DNA from: Chryseotalea sp. WA131a
GTDB taxonomy: Bacteria; Bacteroidota; Bacteroidia; Cytophagales; Cyclobacteriaceae
Length of the DNA: 64,000 nucleotides
Direction: 5' to 3'
Assembly (NCBI GenBank): GCA_025370075.1
Contig: CP073016.1
Span: 310,001-374,000, forward strand
The stretch's first letter is position 1, and every line of letters begins with the position of its first letter. A program made the position numbers and the translations under genes. The notes below the pieces were generated by a model. That model saw only the letters and a list, made by a program, of their open reading frames with translations, was not told the origin of the DNA and did no database searches. This document shows positions 33,323 through 42,788 of the stretch, in pieces.

Positions 33323-35967
33323 AACTCCACTTCGATAGCAATCAAGAATATCAGTTAGAAGCGATTAAGTCGGTAACGGATTTGTTTGAAGGTCAGCCTT
33401 TGAATGGTGGCGATTTCGAATTTACATTGACTCAATCCGGGCAACTGTTAACCGAGAATGGATTCGGAAATCATTTAATGCTTACAGAAGACCAACTACT
33501 CGCCAATGTAAAAACCATTCAGGAGCGAAACAACCTCACCCCCAGCCCCTCTCCACTTGGAGAGGGGCTTGTTCACGGAAAGCATTTTAGTGTCGAAATG
33601 GAAACTGGTACAGGCAAGACCTACGTGTACCTGCGAACGATTTATGAATTAAATAAACTTTACGGGTTCAAGAAATTTCTGATTGTTGTTCCCTCAGTCG
33701 CCATTCGTGAAGGTGTCATCAAGAATCTTAAAATCACACACGACCATTTTCAATCGCTTTACGATAATACAGCGATTGCATTTAATGTGTACGACAGCAA
33801 GCGCGTTTCTCATCTAAGAACCTATGCCAATAGCAATGCTGTTCAAATTCTGGTAATCAATATTGATTCGTTCGCCAAAGACGAAAACATTATCAATAAA
33901 ATAAACGAGACTGGCAAAAGGCCTATAGAGTTCATTCAAAGCACAAACCCCATTGTGATTGTGGACGAGCCACAAAACATGGAAACCGAAATTCGGAGAA
34001 AGGCTATTTTAAATCTTCATCCGCTTTGCACCCTTCGTTATTCGGCAACGCACACCAATGTTTACAATTTGGTCTATTCACTGAATCCGGTAAAGGCTTA
34101 TGATTTGGGTTTGGTCAAACAAATTGAAGTAGATTCTGTGGTAAGTGAAAACGCCATGAACGAAGCATTCATTCAGGTGGAAAAGATAAGTGCTACAAAA
34201 ACCAAAATAACGGCCAAGATTAAAATTGATTGCAACACCAATAAGGGTGTCACTAAAAAGTCAGTGTCCGTTAAAGTTGGAGACGATATATTTAAACTTA
34301 GCAACAACCGCGAGATTTATAAAGATGGTTTTATCATTGATGAAATTGATGCGGGCAACCAAAGCATTACCATGACAAATGGTTTGTTTCTTTCTATGGG
34401 CGAATCGCAAGGCGGAATGAATGATGAGGTGATGAAATTCATGATTCGCAAGGCCATTGAAGAACATCTGAAAAAAGAACGAAGCTTCAAAGGCAAGGGC
34501 ATTAAGGTACTTTCACTGTTCTTCATTGACAAAGTAAAAAATTACCGCGAGTACGATGCGAACGGAAATCCGGTAAAAGGAAAGTTTGCAGAATGGTTTG
34601 AGGAAATCTATAAGGAAGAAATCAAGAAGCCAGCCTATTCAGAGTTAATCTCTTTTGAAGTGGAGCAACTTCATAATGGCTATTTTTCACAAAACAACAA
34701 AGGTCGCGTTAAAGATACAGGAGGTGAAACGCAAGCTGATGATGATACCTACCAACTCATCATGCAGGAAAAAGAAAAATTATTGGACATTGAAACCCCT
34801 TTACGTTTCATTTTCAGTCACTCTGCTTTACGCGAAGGTTGGGACAATCCAAACGTATTTCAGATTTGTACCTTGAATGAAACGAAATCGGAAATCAAAA
34901 AGCGCCAAGAAATCGGAAGAGGATTAAGACTTTGTGTTGACCAGAACGGTCAACGGATTTTCGGGCAAAATATCAATCGTCTAACAATTATTGCCAATGA
35001 ACGGTATGAAGATTTTGCCAAGGCACTCCAAAAAGAAATTGAAGAAGATTGCGGAGTAGATTTTTCTGGACGCACCAAAAACAAAAGAGACAGGCAAGCG
35101 GTCAACCTTCGAAAAGGATTTGAGGCCGACCCTAAGTTTTTACAAATCTGGGAGAAGATTAAGTTTCACACGAAGTACAGCGTTTCATATAAAACCGATG
35201 AACTGGTTTTACTTGCATCCAAGGCCGTAAAAGATATTCCTGAAATCAAAAAGCCATCCGTAAAGTCTACTAAAAAAGGATTGTTGTTAACGGATAAAGG
35301 AATTGAGAGTCATTTGTTAAGTGACAGTTCAACCGATAGTTACGAAGCAAAGTTTGAAATTCCTGACTTACTAACATACATACAAAGCAAAACTGAGTTA
35401 ACCAGAAGCACTATTCTTGAAATTCTTAAAAAGTCGGAAAGGCTTAACGAGTATGTTCTAAATCCGCAATTGTTTATGGACTATGCCGTAACTGCCATAC
35501 GGACACAACTCTATGAATTGATGATTGACGGAATCAAATACGAAAAGATTGGCGACAAGTGGTATGAAATGACTTTGTTTCAGGATGATGAACTTGAATT
35601 CTTCGTGAACCAATTCACGTTTGAAATCTCGAAGCCTGAAAGAACCATTTACGAAAATTATATTCCGCTGCAATCAGGTATTGAAAGCCAATTCGCCAAA
35701 GACTGCGAGAGCAGTGACAATATTGAGTTCTTCTTTAAACTTCCGTTCTGGTTTAAAATAAATACGCCTATTGGCACATACAACCCAGATTGGGCAGTAG
35801 TGTTTAGAGGTGAAAAGAAAATCTATTTTGTTGCCGAGACGAAAAGTCGTGGCCAGGAATTGCGAGGAAGCGAAAAACTAAAAATCAAATGCGGTGAAGC
35901 GCATTTTGCCAAGTTTAAAGAAGTTGTTTACAAAAGAGTTTCCTCCGTATCGGAATTGAATAGTTAG
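33319..35967 (+). CDS. res: Type III restriction enzyme, helicase-nuclease subunit (Res)
   Basis: 882 residues. Walker A METGTGKT at about 94-101, the motif II VDEPQNME near 217, motif III-like YSATH near 240, and motif VI EIGRGLRL near 535 give an SF2 helicase. The C-terminal nuclease has NPDWAVV and FVAETKS (about 820-845), a PD-(D/E)xK site. It cuts DNA after ATP-driven contact between two Mod-bound sites. Residues 72-86 (NLTPSPSPLGEGLV) are an odd insertion encoded by a palindromic repeat just before Walker A. The frame stays open through it. Confidence 0.93.
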   Translation: MKLHFDSNQEYQLEAIKSVTDLFEGQPLNGGDFEFTLTQSGQLLTENGFGNHLMLTEDQLLANVKTIQERNNLTPSPSPLGEGLVHGKHFSVEMETGTGKTYVYLRTIYELNKLYGFKKFLIVVPSVAIREGVIKNLKITHDHFQSLYDNTAIAFNVYDSKRVSHLRTYANSNAVQILVINIDSFAKDENIINKINETGKRPIEFIQSTNPIVIVDEPQNMETEIRRKAILNLHPLCTLRYSATHTNVYNLVYSLNPVKAYDLGLVKQIEVDSVVSENAMNEAFIQVEKISATKTKITAKIKIDCNTNKGVTKKSVSVKVGDDIFKLSNNREIYKDGFIIDEIDAGNQSITMTNGLFLSMGESQGGMNDEVMKFMIRKAIEEHLKKERSFKGKGIKVLSLFFIDKVKNYREYDANGNPVKGKFAEWFEEIYKEEIKKPAYSELISFEVEQLHNGYFSQNNKGRVKDTGGETQADDDTYQLIMQEKEKLLDIETPLRFIFSHSALREGWDNPNVFQICTLNETKSEIKKRQEIGRGLRLCVDQNGQRIFGQNINRLTIIANERYEDFAKALQKEIEEDCGVDFSGRTKNKRDRQAVNLRKGFEADPKFLQIWEKIKFHTKYSVSYKTDELVLLASKAVKDIPEIKKPSVKSTKKGLLLTDKGIESHLLSDSSTDSYEAKFEIPDLLTYIQSKTELTRSTILEILKKSERLNEYVLNPQLFMDYAVTAIRTQLYELMIDGIKYEKIGDKWYEMTLFQDDELEFFVNQFTFEISKPERTIYENYIPLQSGIESQFAKDCESSDNIEFFFKLPFWFKINTPIGTYNPDWAVVFRGEKKIYFVAETKSRGQELRGSEKLKIKCGEAHFAKFKEVVYKRVSSVSELNS
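33544..33569. repeat. Palindromic repeat inserted in frame in res
   Basis: AGCCCCTCTCC and GGAGAGGGGCT pair perfectly over 11 bp around ACTT. The sequence is of the CCCCTCTCC/GGAGAGGGG type that occurs as scattered intergenic repeats in many bacteria. Here it is translated as TPSPSPLGEGL. Confidence 0.85.
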
Positions 35968-36057
35968 AAAATAAACAGCTCCAACTTTTTACCAATTAGG
36001 GTACAATTAGTACCCCAGTTGAAATGACACGCATAAAAGCAATGGAGGCAGAGGACA

Positions 36058-38724
36058 TCAATCCCCAATCAACACAAACGGAGCCCAATAATATGGGTTG
36101 GTGAACTTTCCTTCGGCAATCATTTTCAGTTTTGCTTTTTGCAATGCCTTTTTAAAATCTTGGTTGGGGTTGGAGGCCAACTCGCGGTAGAAGTTCGTCA
36201 TCAACTCTGCAGTCGATTCATCGGCCACTGTCCAAAAAGAGACAATAATGTTTTTGGCCCCTGCATAAATTAACGCACGCGATAAGCCAATCACCCCTTC
36301 ACCTTTGCTTACCTTTCCCAAACCTGTTTGGCAAGCGGAGAGCACGGCCAAGTTGGCGTTGAGGTTCAGGTTATAAATTTCACCAGCGTATAGATTGCCA
36401 TCGTCTGTAGTGTTGGAACTTAAAAATATGCGCGAGCTGGCGGGGTTCTCCTCGTCCACAACTCCGTGTGTGGCAAAATGCAAATAGTTGTAACTGCCCA
36501 ACTCTTTTGATTTAATGAGCGATTCGTTGGCATCGGCAAACTTCACCTCTTTTGATTTGCCTGCAAACAAGTTGGCAATATCCATCACTTCCTTTTCTGT
36601 GCCGGGCAATGCATTTAGGTTTTGGTGCGCATCAAAAGTAACCGGTGCACATAAAAAAATGGAAGGTGCAGCGTTACTGGCGGGCAACTTACTTTTTTGC
36701 AAAAAAAGACTGGCAGAAAAATCGTAACTAACACCCACGCGGTTGATGAGATAAGAAACATTTTTGAATTCCTCGCCCGCAATTTTTTTGGTAGGCAATG
36801 CTTCAAACGGAATAGTGGCTAAACTGCCCGAGGGGATGATGACAATTTCAGAAATGTCATTCGTGATTTTTGGCAACAAAACTTTTGCCACTACATCAGT
36901 CGATTTTTTGTAGATGGGCAAGTTGCTGTAGAACAAACTGTTGGTAAAACCTTTTAAGTAACGATCAAAATCAACAGGCAAAGAAAGATTGATGACTTTG
37001 AATCTTTTAGTAGTGATAATGAATTGATAGAGGCGCTTGTTGCTTTCTGCAATAAAATAACTGACCAATGCGGTGGAAGGCTTCAATGCCTTTTGCAAAT
37101 CGGCCACCGTTGTTTTGCTTTTGCTGTATTTAAGGTTGTAGTAGTTCGGGAAGTTGGTCTCTAGATTTTTTACAAACTGATTGTAATTGTTGTTAGCAGT
37201 AAAAAGTTGTTGCCGTAATTTTTTTTCTTCTTCCTCAACTGGTTTTTGGGCAAGTTTTTGAGCAAACAAAGCAATGGCAGATTTTAGATTTTTTTCTTTC
37301 TCCAGCAATTCATCGGGTATGCCCGCAAAAGATTTTGCTTGTGTGTCGGCAATAGACTCTTGCAACACAGCCGATTTACTTTTTTCAGCAAAGTAAAAAG
37401 CATGCTCTAAATATTCTTTTGACCCTAATGTTAGGTCGCTGATGGTGTAGGCAATGCGTACCCCGTCTTCGTACACTTCGTTGGCCAATGCACCGAGTGA
37501 AAGTTTATCACTTTCATCCGTGCTATGCTGCCGAATGTCATCGATGAGCGAATCGCACGTGTATAAACTGTTGAGCGCAATTTTCAAATCTTCTAGCTTT
37601 AATGTTTTGGAGAAGTGCCTTTCTTCCAGTGCACGCGCTTTCAATTGTAGGGTGTACACCATTACTTGTTTGTTGTAGGCCTCCGTGCCAATGGGGTTTT
37701 TATGGTAGTCTAATTCCGCAAACGAAAACGAATTTGCTTTTAACGCAGATTGATAGGATTGAAGCGTTTCATCGTATTTCTTTTTGCTCAATTGATAACG
37801 GCCTAATTGGTTGTACGTGCTAGCAATGTCTGGATGCTTTTCACCATATGATTTTTTGTACATGTCCAGTGATTGATTGAAAAAAGCGGTAGCCGATTTT
37901 TCATCATTCAAATAGGAATAAGTCACCGCCAAGTTGCCCAACACAATGGCTAGGTTGGGGTGGCCGTTCGGATAGATTTTTTCCCAGATTTTTTTAGCTT
38001 TTTCAAAGTTATTGATGGCATCGCCATACAATTTTAATTGCTGGTAGTTGATGCCGATGTTGATGGCTGCGATGGCAATTTTTGGATGGTTTGTGCCATG
38101 CAACTTTTCGTAAATCGCCAATGCTTTTTCGTATTGCTCCAAGGCCTGGTCTAAATCTTTTTTCAACGTGTAAATCAAACCCAAATCATTGTAAGAGGCA
38201 GCTACTTCTTCACTGGGTTCACCAAATAATTTTTGCCGGGTTTGGAGGGCAATCGTTCCGTACTCCAAGGCTTGGTTGCTTTTTCCGGTTGTGTTATAAA
38301 CCAACGCGAGGTTAGCCAAGCACTTAGCAGCATCTTTTGTGTTTTGCTTTTCGATGGATTGAAATTTGTTCCACGAAGTTTGTAGTGATTCGAGGGCTAA
38401 ATCATAACGCCCTTTGTTCAGATGCAAAAAACCAAAATTGGAAAAGGTTACCGCTTCCGCGAAAGCGTTTGAGTTTTTGATTTGACCAAGGGTGGCTTCT
38501 GCATTGATTAAATCGCCTTGTAAGATTTGGGTCTCTGCTTTTTTGTTTTGAAGAAAGGGAAGTTTAGAATTGTCTGCTTGGTTGATTTCAGATTCAATCA
38601 ATTGAAGCGCTTGTGAATAATTTGCTTCGTTGATAAGGGCATCTATTTTAGCAAGTTGGGTTTCCTGCGCAACCAAGGGAGGGCTGAACAACAAAAATAG
38701 TAATGCTGCAAAATAACGTTTCAT
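36058..38724 (-). CDS. TPR-CHAT protein (caspase-like peptidase with tetratricopeptide repeats)
   Basis: 888 residues. Signal peptide (MKRYFAALLFLLFSPPLVA), then TPR units from about 30 to 360 of the kinesin-light-chain kind (for example SYNDLGLIYTLKKDLDQALE and AIAAINIGINYQQLKLYGDA). A helical stretch follows, then a CHAT domain from about 580. Catalytic His 753 (HFATHG) and Cys 798 (LSACQTG) are both present. CHAT domains are caspase-related peptidases; the signal peptide argues for the periplasm, unlike the cytoplasmic CHAT proteases of type III-E CRISPR systems. Its start overlaps the next gene by one base, so they form an operon. Confidence 0.9.
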   Translation of the reverse strand: MKRYFAALLFLLFSPPLVAQETQLAKIDALINEANYSQALQLIESEINQADNSKLPFLQNKKAETQILQGDLINAEATLGQIKNSNAFAEAVTFSNFGFLHLNKGRYDLALESLQTSWNKFQSIEKQNTKDAAKCLANLALVYNTTGKSNQALEYGTIALQTRQKLFGEPSEEVAASYNDLGLIYTLKKDLDQALEQYEKALAIYEKLHGTNHPKIAIAAINIGINYQQLKLYGDAINNFEKAKKIWEKIYPNGHPNLAIVLGNLAVTYSYLNDEKSATAFFNQSLDMYKKSYGEKHPDIASTYNQLGRYQLSKKKYDETLQSYQSALKANSFSFAELDYHKNPIGTEAYNKQVMVYTLQLKARALEERHFSKTLKLEDLKIALNSLYTCDSLIDDIRQHSTDESDKLSLGALANEVYEDGVRIAYTISDLTLGSKEYLEHAFYFAEKSKSAVLQESIADTQAKSFAGIPDELLEKEKNLKSAIALFAQKLAQKPVEEEEKKLRQQLFTANNNYNQFVKNLETNFPNYYNLKYSKSKTTVADLQKALKPSTALVSYFIAESNKRLYQFIITTKRFKVINLSLPVDFDRYLKGFTNSLFYSNLPIYKKSTDVVAKVLLPKITNDISEIVIIPSGSLATIPFEALPTKKIAGEEFKNVSYLINRVGVSYDFSASLFLQKSKLPASNAAPSIFLCAPVTFDAHQNLNALPGTEKEVMDIANLFAGKSKEVKFADANESLIKSKELGSYNYLHFATHGVVDEENPASSRIFLSSNTTDDGNLYAGEIYNLNLNANLAVLSACQTGLGKVSKGEGVIGLSRALIYAGAKNIIVSFWTVADESTAELMTNFYRELASNPNQDFKKALQKAKLKMIAEGKFTNPYYWAPFVLIGD

Positions 38725-39653
38725 CAGAATCGATAAATGTAAGTGACTGAATTCACCAACTCGCGTGTAAGTCCGTCAGGATTCAAATCTCGCTGTATGA
38801 TTTTGTGACCAATCAATAACCGAACGCCAGAACGAGTATTGAAGTTATATCCTGCCGTTACAATTCCAGAGAGTGCGAGGCCTGAGGCATCTTCACGAAT
38901 TACGCGAATATTATTTGAGTTGGTAAATTCATCGCGATTGATACGATAGATTGGAAGTAAACCTATGGAACAATTGAATTGCGACCAACGAAAATTTCGC
39001 TCCACCCTCAGCATTACATCAATGCCTCTGCGCAAATTTTTGGCTTGCGTGTACAAATCTACGTAGGCTTTTTCATCTGTTCCGTTCCACGCAGACCAAA
39101 CAAACTGGTTGTTATTTTCATTTAGAGGAATTTGGATTCCTGTCGCAAACAACCATTTGCGGTTGATGAACGACAGCCCCGTGATAAAATCGTAAGTCCC
39201 TAAACTTGTTTGGTAATACATGGGCAATGGCCGACCATCAACTGATTTATCTGATTGATTGGTCGGTATTTTTCCTCCCACAGAAAGATTCAAATCAAAT
39301 TTATCGGAAGAAAAAATATTTCGCGTAAAGCAAAGTGAAATGTCGCCAACCGAACCCGTATTTGCCAATCGACCACTTACAAATTGGTACGGCACTTTTA
39401 ATTGAAAGGTATTTTTTTGATTTAAACTAAAATTGAAATCCGCAGTGGCCACATAAATGACTGGCGTAAGGGTAGTAGTGCCACGATAGAAACTCAGTTC
39501 CATCGTTCTTAATCTCAATTGTACTTTTTTGTTGTAAGGTTGGTCAGGCTTCATGGCGCCCATCGTACAAAAGCCCGCATCGCTGCAGCCTTGCGCAAAG
39601 CAATTGACTTGAGTGACTGCAAGACCAACAAGAAAGAGAATTTTCTTAAGCAT
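38724..39653 (-). CDS. Outer-membrane beta-barrel-like protein
   Basis: 309 residues with a signal peptide (MLKKILFLVGLAVTQVNCFA). Alternating beta strands and a C-terminus ending NSVTYIYRF (aromatic last residue) fit an outer-membrane barrel of the transporter-like kind. CSDAGFCTMG after the signal is Cys-containing and conserved-looking. First gene of the operon with the TPR-CHAT gene, which starts at its last base. The pairing suggests an envelope-located system, but no function is known. Confidence 0.7.
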   Translation of the reverse strand: MLKKILFLVGLAVTQVNCFAQGCSDAGFCTMGAMKPDQPYNKKVQLRLRTMELSFYRGTTTLTPVIYVATADFNFSLNQKNTFQLKVPYQFVSGRLANTGSVGDISLCFTRNIFSSDKFDLNLSVGGKIPTNQSDKSVDGRPLPMYYQTSLGTYDFITGLSFINRKWLFATGIQIPLNENNNQFVWSAWNGTDEKAYVDLYTQAKNLRRGIDVMLRVERNFRWSQFNCSIGLLPIYRINRDEFTNSNNIRVIREDASGLALSGIVTAGYNFNTRSGVRLLIGHKIIQRDLNPDGLTRELVNSVTYIYRF

Positions 39654-39720
39654 AAAATGTGGTTACAAGTTAGTGAGGGTTGGTGCATGAAGCAAGTAGG
39701 AAAATAATTTCAAATAGTGT

Positions 39721-39728
39721 TACCTTTG
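39721..39728 (+). promoter_or_regulatory. Bacteroidota -7 box of the PIN module
   Basis: TACCTTTG fits TAnnTTTG and ends only 4 bp before ATG 39733, so the transcript would be leaderless or nearly so. Confidence 0.5.
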
Positions 39729-39732
39729 AAGT

Positions 39733-39939
39733 ATGCTGATAGGGCGAAACGATAATAACCAAATTACGATTACTGTTTCATCTGACGTTGATAGCTTTGG
39801 ATTGCAGCGGGTGATTGACTATGTCAAATATTTAGAGGCAACTTCTAAAAGCAAAGCCAAGCAATCGGACATTGATAAACTGGCTGAAAAGGTGAACTCA
39901 GATTGGTGGACTAAAAACCGCAAACGTTTTGTTAAGTGA
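39733..39939 (+). CDS. Probable antitoxin of a PIN toxin pair
   Basis: 68 residues; small, with an N-terminal beta segment (NQITITVSSDVDSFGLQRVI) and a charged helical C-terminus. It overlaps the PIN gene by 4 bp (ATGA-like GTGA), the standard arrangement of antitoxin before toxin. No named antitoxin family recognised; call is from position and size. Confidence 0.65.
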   Translation: MLIGRNDNNQITITVSSDVDSFGLQRVIDYVKYLEATSKSKAKQSDIDKLAEKVNSDWWTKNRKRFVK

Positions 39940-40382
39940 AAGTTATTGTTGACGCTAATATTGTCTTTAGCGGAATACTCAACGTTAACAGCAAGATTGG
40001 TGACCTTTTGATAAATTCTAGGAACCATTTCGATTTCATCGCCCCGTATTTTCTTCATTCTGAAATCGGTAAACATTATCTAAAGATTCAAAAAATATCG
40101 GGTCTTTCTTTTGAGGATATAAGGGAGGCCGAATCTCAAATCTGTAAAGACATTAGTTTTATTTCTGAGGAACAAATACGTCCATCCATGTGGTCATTAG
40201 CTGAGAAATTGGTTGCAGATATTGACCCGAAAGACACAGTTTATCTTGCTTATTCAAAACAATTCAGATGTAAAATCTGGAGCGGGGATAAAAAACTAAT
40301 TGTTGGATTGAAGAAAAAGGGATTTAAGAATTTTATTTCTACAGAAGAACTGTATTTACACCGAATTCAACCAGGGTCGTAA
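39936..40382 (+). CDS. PIN-domain ribonuclease toxin
   Basis: 148 residues from GTG 39936. VIVDANIVFSGIL at the N-terminus carries the first catalytic Asp (residue 6); a Glu in FLHSEIGKHY and Asp residues in DIDPKDTVYLAYSKQ plus SGDKKL complete the usual acidic cluster. PIN toxins cleave RNA, often tRNA or mRNA. Co-translated with the small gene before it. Confidence 0.85.
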   Translation: MKVIVDANIVFSGILNVNSKIGDLLINSRNHFDFIAPYFLHSEIGKHYLKIQKISGLSFEDIREAESQICKDISFISEEQIRPSMWSLAEKLVADIDPKDTVYLAYSKQFRCKIWSGDKKLIVGLKKKGFKNFISTEELYLHRIQPGS

Positions 40383-40419
40383 TTTTTTCTCCTCCATTTT
40401 TTAAAAACCCCCAAGCGGT

Positions 40420-40427
40420 TATCTTTG
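40420..40427 (+). promoter_or_regulatory. Bacteroidota -7 box of ychF
   Basis: TATCTTTG matches TAnnTTTG exactly, 17 bp before ATG 40445. Confidence 0.6.
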
Positions 40428-40444
40428 CGCCCTAATTATAAAAA

Positions 40445-41542
40445 ATGGGTTTAAAATGTGGGATTGTGGGGTTGCCGAATGTGGGCAAGTCCACGCTTTT
40501 CAATGCGATTTCCAATAACAAGGCCGAGGCGGCCAATTTTCCTTTCTGCACCATAGAGCCCAACGTAGGGGTGATTTCGGTGCCAGACAATCGACTGAAA
40601 ATTTTGGAGGGATTGGTGAACCCGCAAAAAGTGATACCCACCACATTTGAATTTGTGGACATTGCCGGTTTGGTGAAAGGGGCCAGCAAAGGGGAAGGAT
40701 TGGGCAATCAGTTTTTGGCCAACATTCGTGAAGTGGACGCGATTGCCCATGTGATTCGTTGTTTTGATAACGATAACATCATTCACGTTGCCGGAAAGGT
40801 GGATCCTATATCCGACAAGGAAATCATCGATACCGAATTGCAGTTGAAAGATTTAGAGTCGATTGAGAAAAAAATCAGCAAAGTAGAACGCACTGCCAAA
40901 AGCGGAGATGCCAAAGCGAAAAAGGAACTGGCTACCTTGGTTGCGTACAAAGAAACATTGCTAGCGGGAAAGAATGCACGCAGCTTGCAGGTTTCGCCTG
41001 AAGATAAAATAGCCATTGAAGATTTGTTGTTGTTAACGGACAAGCCTGTGATTTACGTTGCCAACGTAGACGAGAAGGCGGTGCTTACGGGAAATCAACA
41101 CGTAGAGAATTTAAAGAACTTAGTGAAGCAAGAAGGTGCCGAAGTGGTAATGGTATGCGCGGCCATTGAAGCACAAATTGCCGAACTGGAAAGTGAAGAA
41201 GACCGAACCGTGTTTTTGGCAGAGTATGGATTGAAAGAATCGGGGTTGAACCGGCTAATTCGTGCGGCTTACGATTTGCTGCATTTGATAACTTATTTTA
41301 CCGCAGGCGAAAAGGAAGTACGTGCTTGGACCATACATAAGGGGTGGAAAGCACCGGCAGCTGCGGGCGTCATTCATACCGATTTTGAAAAAGGCTTCAT
41401 TCGGGCGGAGGTTATCAAAATACCTGATTATCAGAAATATAAAAGTGAGGCTGGTTGCCGCGAAGCGGGTAAATTGGCGGTAGAGGGCAAAGAATATGTG
41501 GTGGAAGATGGAGATGTAATGCATTTCCGCTTCAATGTTTAG
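40445..41542 (+). CDS. ychF: Ribosome-binding ATPase YchF
   Basis: 365 residues, normal length. GLPNVGKSTLFNAI (8-21) is the P-loop; FVDIAGLVKGASKGEGLGNQFL and NVDEK replace the usual GTPase specificity residue, giving ATP preference, as known for YchF/Ola1. The C-terminal TGS-like domain ends VVEDGDVMHFRFNV. It binds the large ribosomal subunit and responds to oxidative stress in other bacteria. Single strong promoter box upstream. Confidence 0.96.
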   Translation: MGLKCGIVGLPNVGKSTLFNAISNNKAEAANFPFCTIEPNVGVISVPDNRLKILEGLVNPQKVIPTTFEFVDIAGLVKGASKGEGLGNQFLANIREVDAIAHVIRCFDNDNIIHVAGKVDPISDKEIIDTELQLKDLESIEKKISKVERTAKSGDAKAKKELATLVAYKETLLAGKNARSLQVSPEDKIAIEDLLLLTDKPVIYVANVDEKAVLTGNQHVENLKNLVKQEGAEVVMVCAAIEAQIAELESEEDRTVFLAEYGLKESGLNRLIRAAYDLLHLITYFTAGEKEVRAWTIHKGWKAPAAAGVIHTDFEKGFIRAEVIKIPDYQKYKSEAGCREAGKLAVEGKEYVVEDGDVMHFRFNV

Positions 41543-41654
41543 AAAACCTTACATCCCATTCATTGATTCGCCTCATTTTAAGTACTTTAGCTCTCCGCTC
41601 TTCAATGATTTTTTAACAAGCGGTTCTTTTTTTAAGCTAAACGTAGTAATCACC

Positions 41655-42455
41655 TTGAGAATCAGGATTGTTTTTTCGCTGAAAAACCGTGGGGCATACG
41701 TACCGTTTCACCACCAATTTCTGTTGGCGCAAACCATCAAAGGCTTGATTCTTACCGGAAAGCGAGCCGAGTTTCTGTCGTACACACAATTCAACTTTTC
41801 TGGGCTCAAAGGACAGATTAAAATCAGTCGCAAGGGGTTGCATTTTTATTCTTCACGCGTCACGCTTGTGTTGTCGGCTTCCGATCAAGCGTTTTTAGAT
41901 TACTTGGTTTCAATTTTGTTTGAGCAAAAAGAATTGCTCATTGGCAATTTGCAATTGGTGCCGGAAACAACCGAAGCGGAAGAACCGGTGGCAGTAGGAG
42001 AGACGGTAAAATTTCTGTGCATTTCCCCGATCGTGTTGTTGCCATCTTCTTTCAATGATGAAGCCAGCAAACGTTTTATTTCGCCCGATGTAGATGAGTT
42101 CTCGGATTTGTTGTACGATAATACGCTCGAGCGGATGGAGAAGTCGGGAAAATTCTCCGCTCAACAATTGGCAGATTTCTACAAGTTTCAATTGGTGCCC
42201 GACAAAGAATACATCGAGCGTGTTCAAGCTGCGCATAAAAAATTTGCGCGCATTTATCCGCTTTACGATTCCGACATCAAATTTGAAGTGCGCGGTTATA
42301 CATTTCCCTTCACCTTGTATGCGCCACAACCCGTGCAGCAATTCATTTACGAAAATGGTTTTGGCCACTATGCCCACAAAGGCTTTGGCATGCTAGACGT
42401 GGCCGGTGCCAGTGCACACAAGCGCGAGACGGATGCGGAGTTGACGTATGCGTAA
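41655..42455 (+). CDS. cas6: Cas6-family CRISPR RNA endoribonuclease, orphan
   Basis: 266 residues from the TTG at 41655 (RIRIVFSLKN is the normal Cas6 start; the frame itself is open from 41535). YVPFHHQFLLAQTI holds likely catalytic His residues, FNFSGL and YSSRVTLVLSA follow the ferredoxin-like fold, and the C-terminal glycine-rich loop GYTFPFTLYAPQP ... NGFGHYAHKGFGML is diagnostic. Cas6 cuts pre-crRNA within repeats. No other cas gene and no CRISPR array lies in this window, so it either serves a distant locus or has another role. Next to ychF; possibly read through from it. Confidence 0.9.
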   Translation: MRIRIVFSLKNRGAYVPFHHQFLLAQTIKGLILTGKRAEFLSYTQFNFSGLKGQIKISRKGLHFYSSRVTLVLSASDQAFLDYLVSILFEQKELLIGNLQLVPETTEAEEPVAVGETVKFLCISPIVLLPSSFNDEASKRFISPDVDEFSDLLYDNTLERMEKSGKFSAQQLADFYKFQLVPDKEYIERVQAAHKKFARIYPLYDSDIKFEVRGYTFPFTLYAPQPVQQFIYENGFGHYAHKGFGMLDVAGASAHKRETDAELTYA

Positions 42456-42516
42456 ATGGGGCAGCGGGGATTAGGCATTGGTAAATGACCAATCAGAAAC
42501 TGTTATTTTATTTAAT

Positions 42517-42524
42517 TAACTTTG
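42517..42524 (+). promoter_or_regulatory. Bacteroidota -7 box of the ParE module
   Basis: TAACTTTG fits TAnnTTTG, 30 bp before ATG 42555. Confidence 0.5.
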
Positions 42525-42554
42525 GTTTATCATATCTTCAAACCTTTATCACTT

Positions 42555-42788
42555 ATGGATATTGTGGCTGAGCGTTCTTCTTTGATTAAGAAGTTGGAAC
42601 AAATAAACGATGAGATGTTGCTTAAAGCAATTCATGAATTGATAGAGCAATCTCAAATACAGGATAACGAGTACTTGGGTGAAACCATTGAAGAGTACAA
42701 TCGCGAATTGGATGCCGCCAAAGCTAGGGTAGAGTCTGGTAAATTTATTCGCCACGAAGATTTGGAAAAAGAATCTTCTCAATGGTGA
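42555..42788 (+). CDS. Probable antitoxin of a ParE/RelE pair
   Basis: 77 residues from ATG 42555. Helical throughout; the C-terminal half (YNRELDAAKARVESGKFIRHEDL) resembles the toxin-wrapping region of antitoxins such as those paired with ParE. Overlaps the toxin frame by 7 bp. Confidence 0.75.
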   Translation: MDIVAERSSLIKKLEQINDEMLLKAIHELIEQSQIQDNEYLGETIEEYNRELDAAKARVESGKFIRHEDLEKESSQW

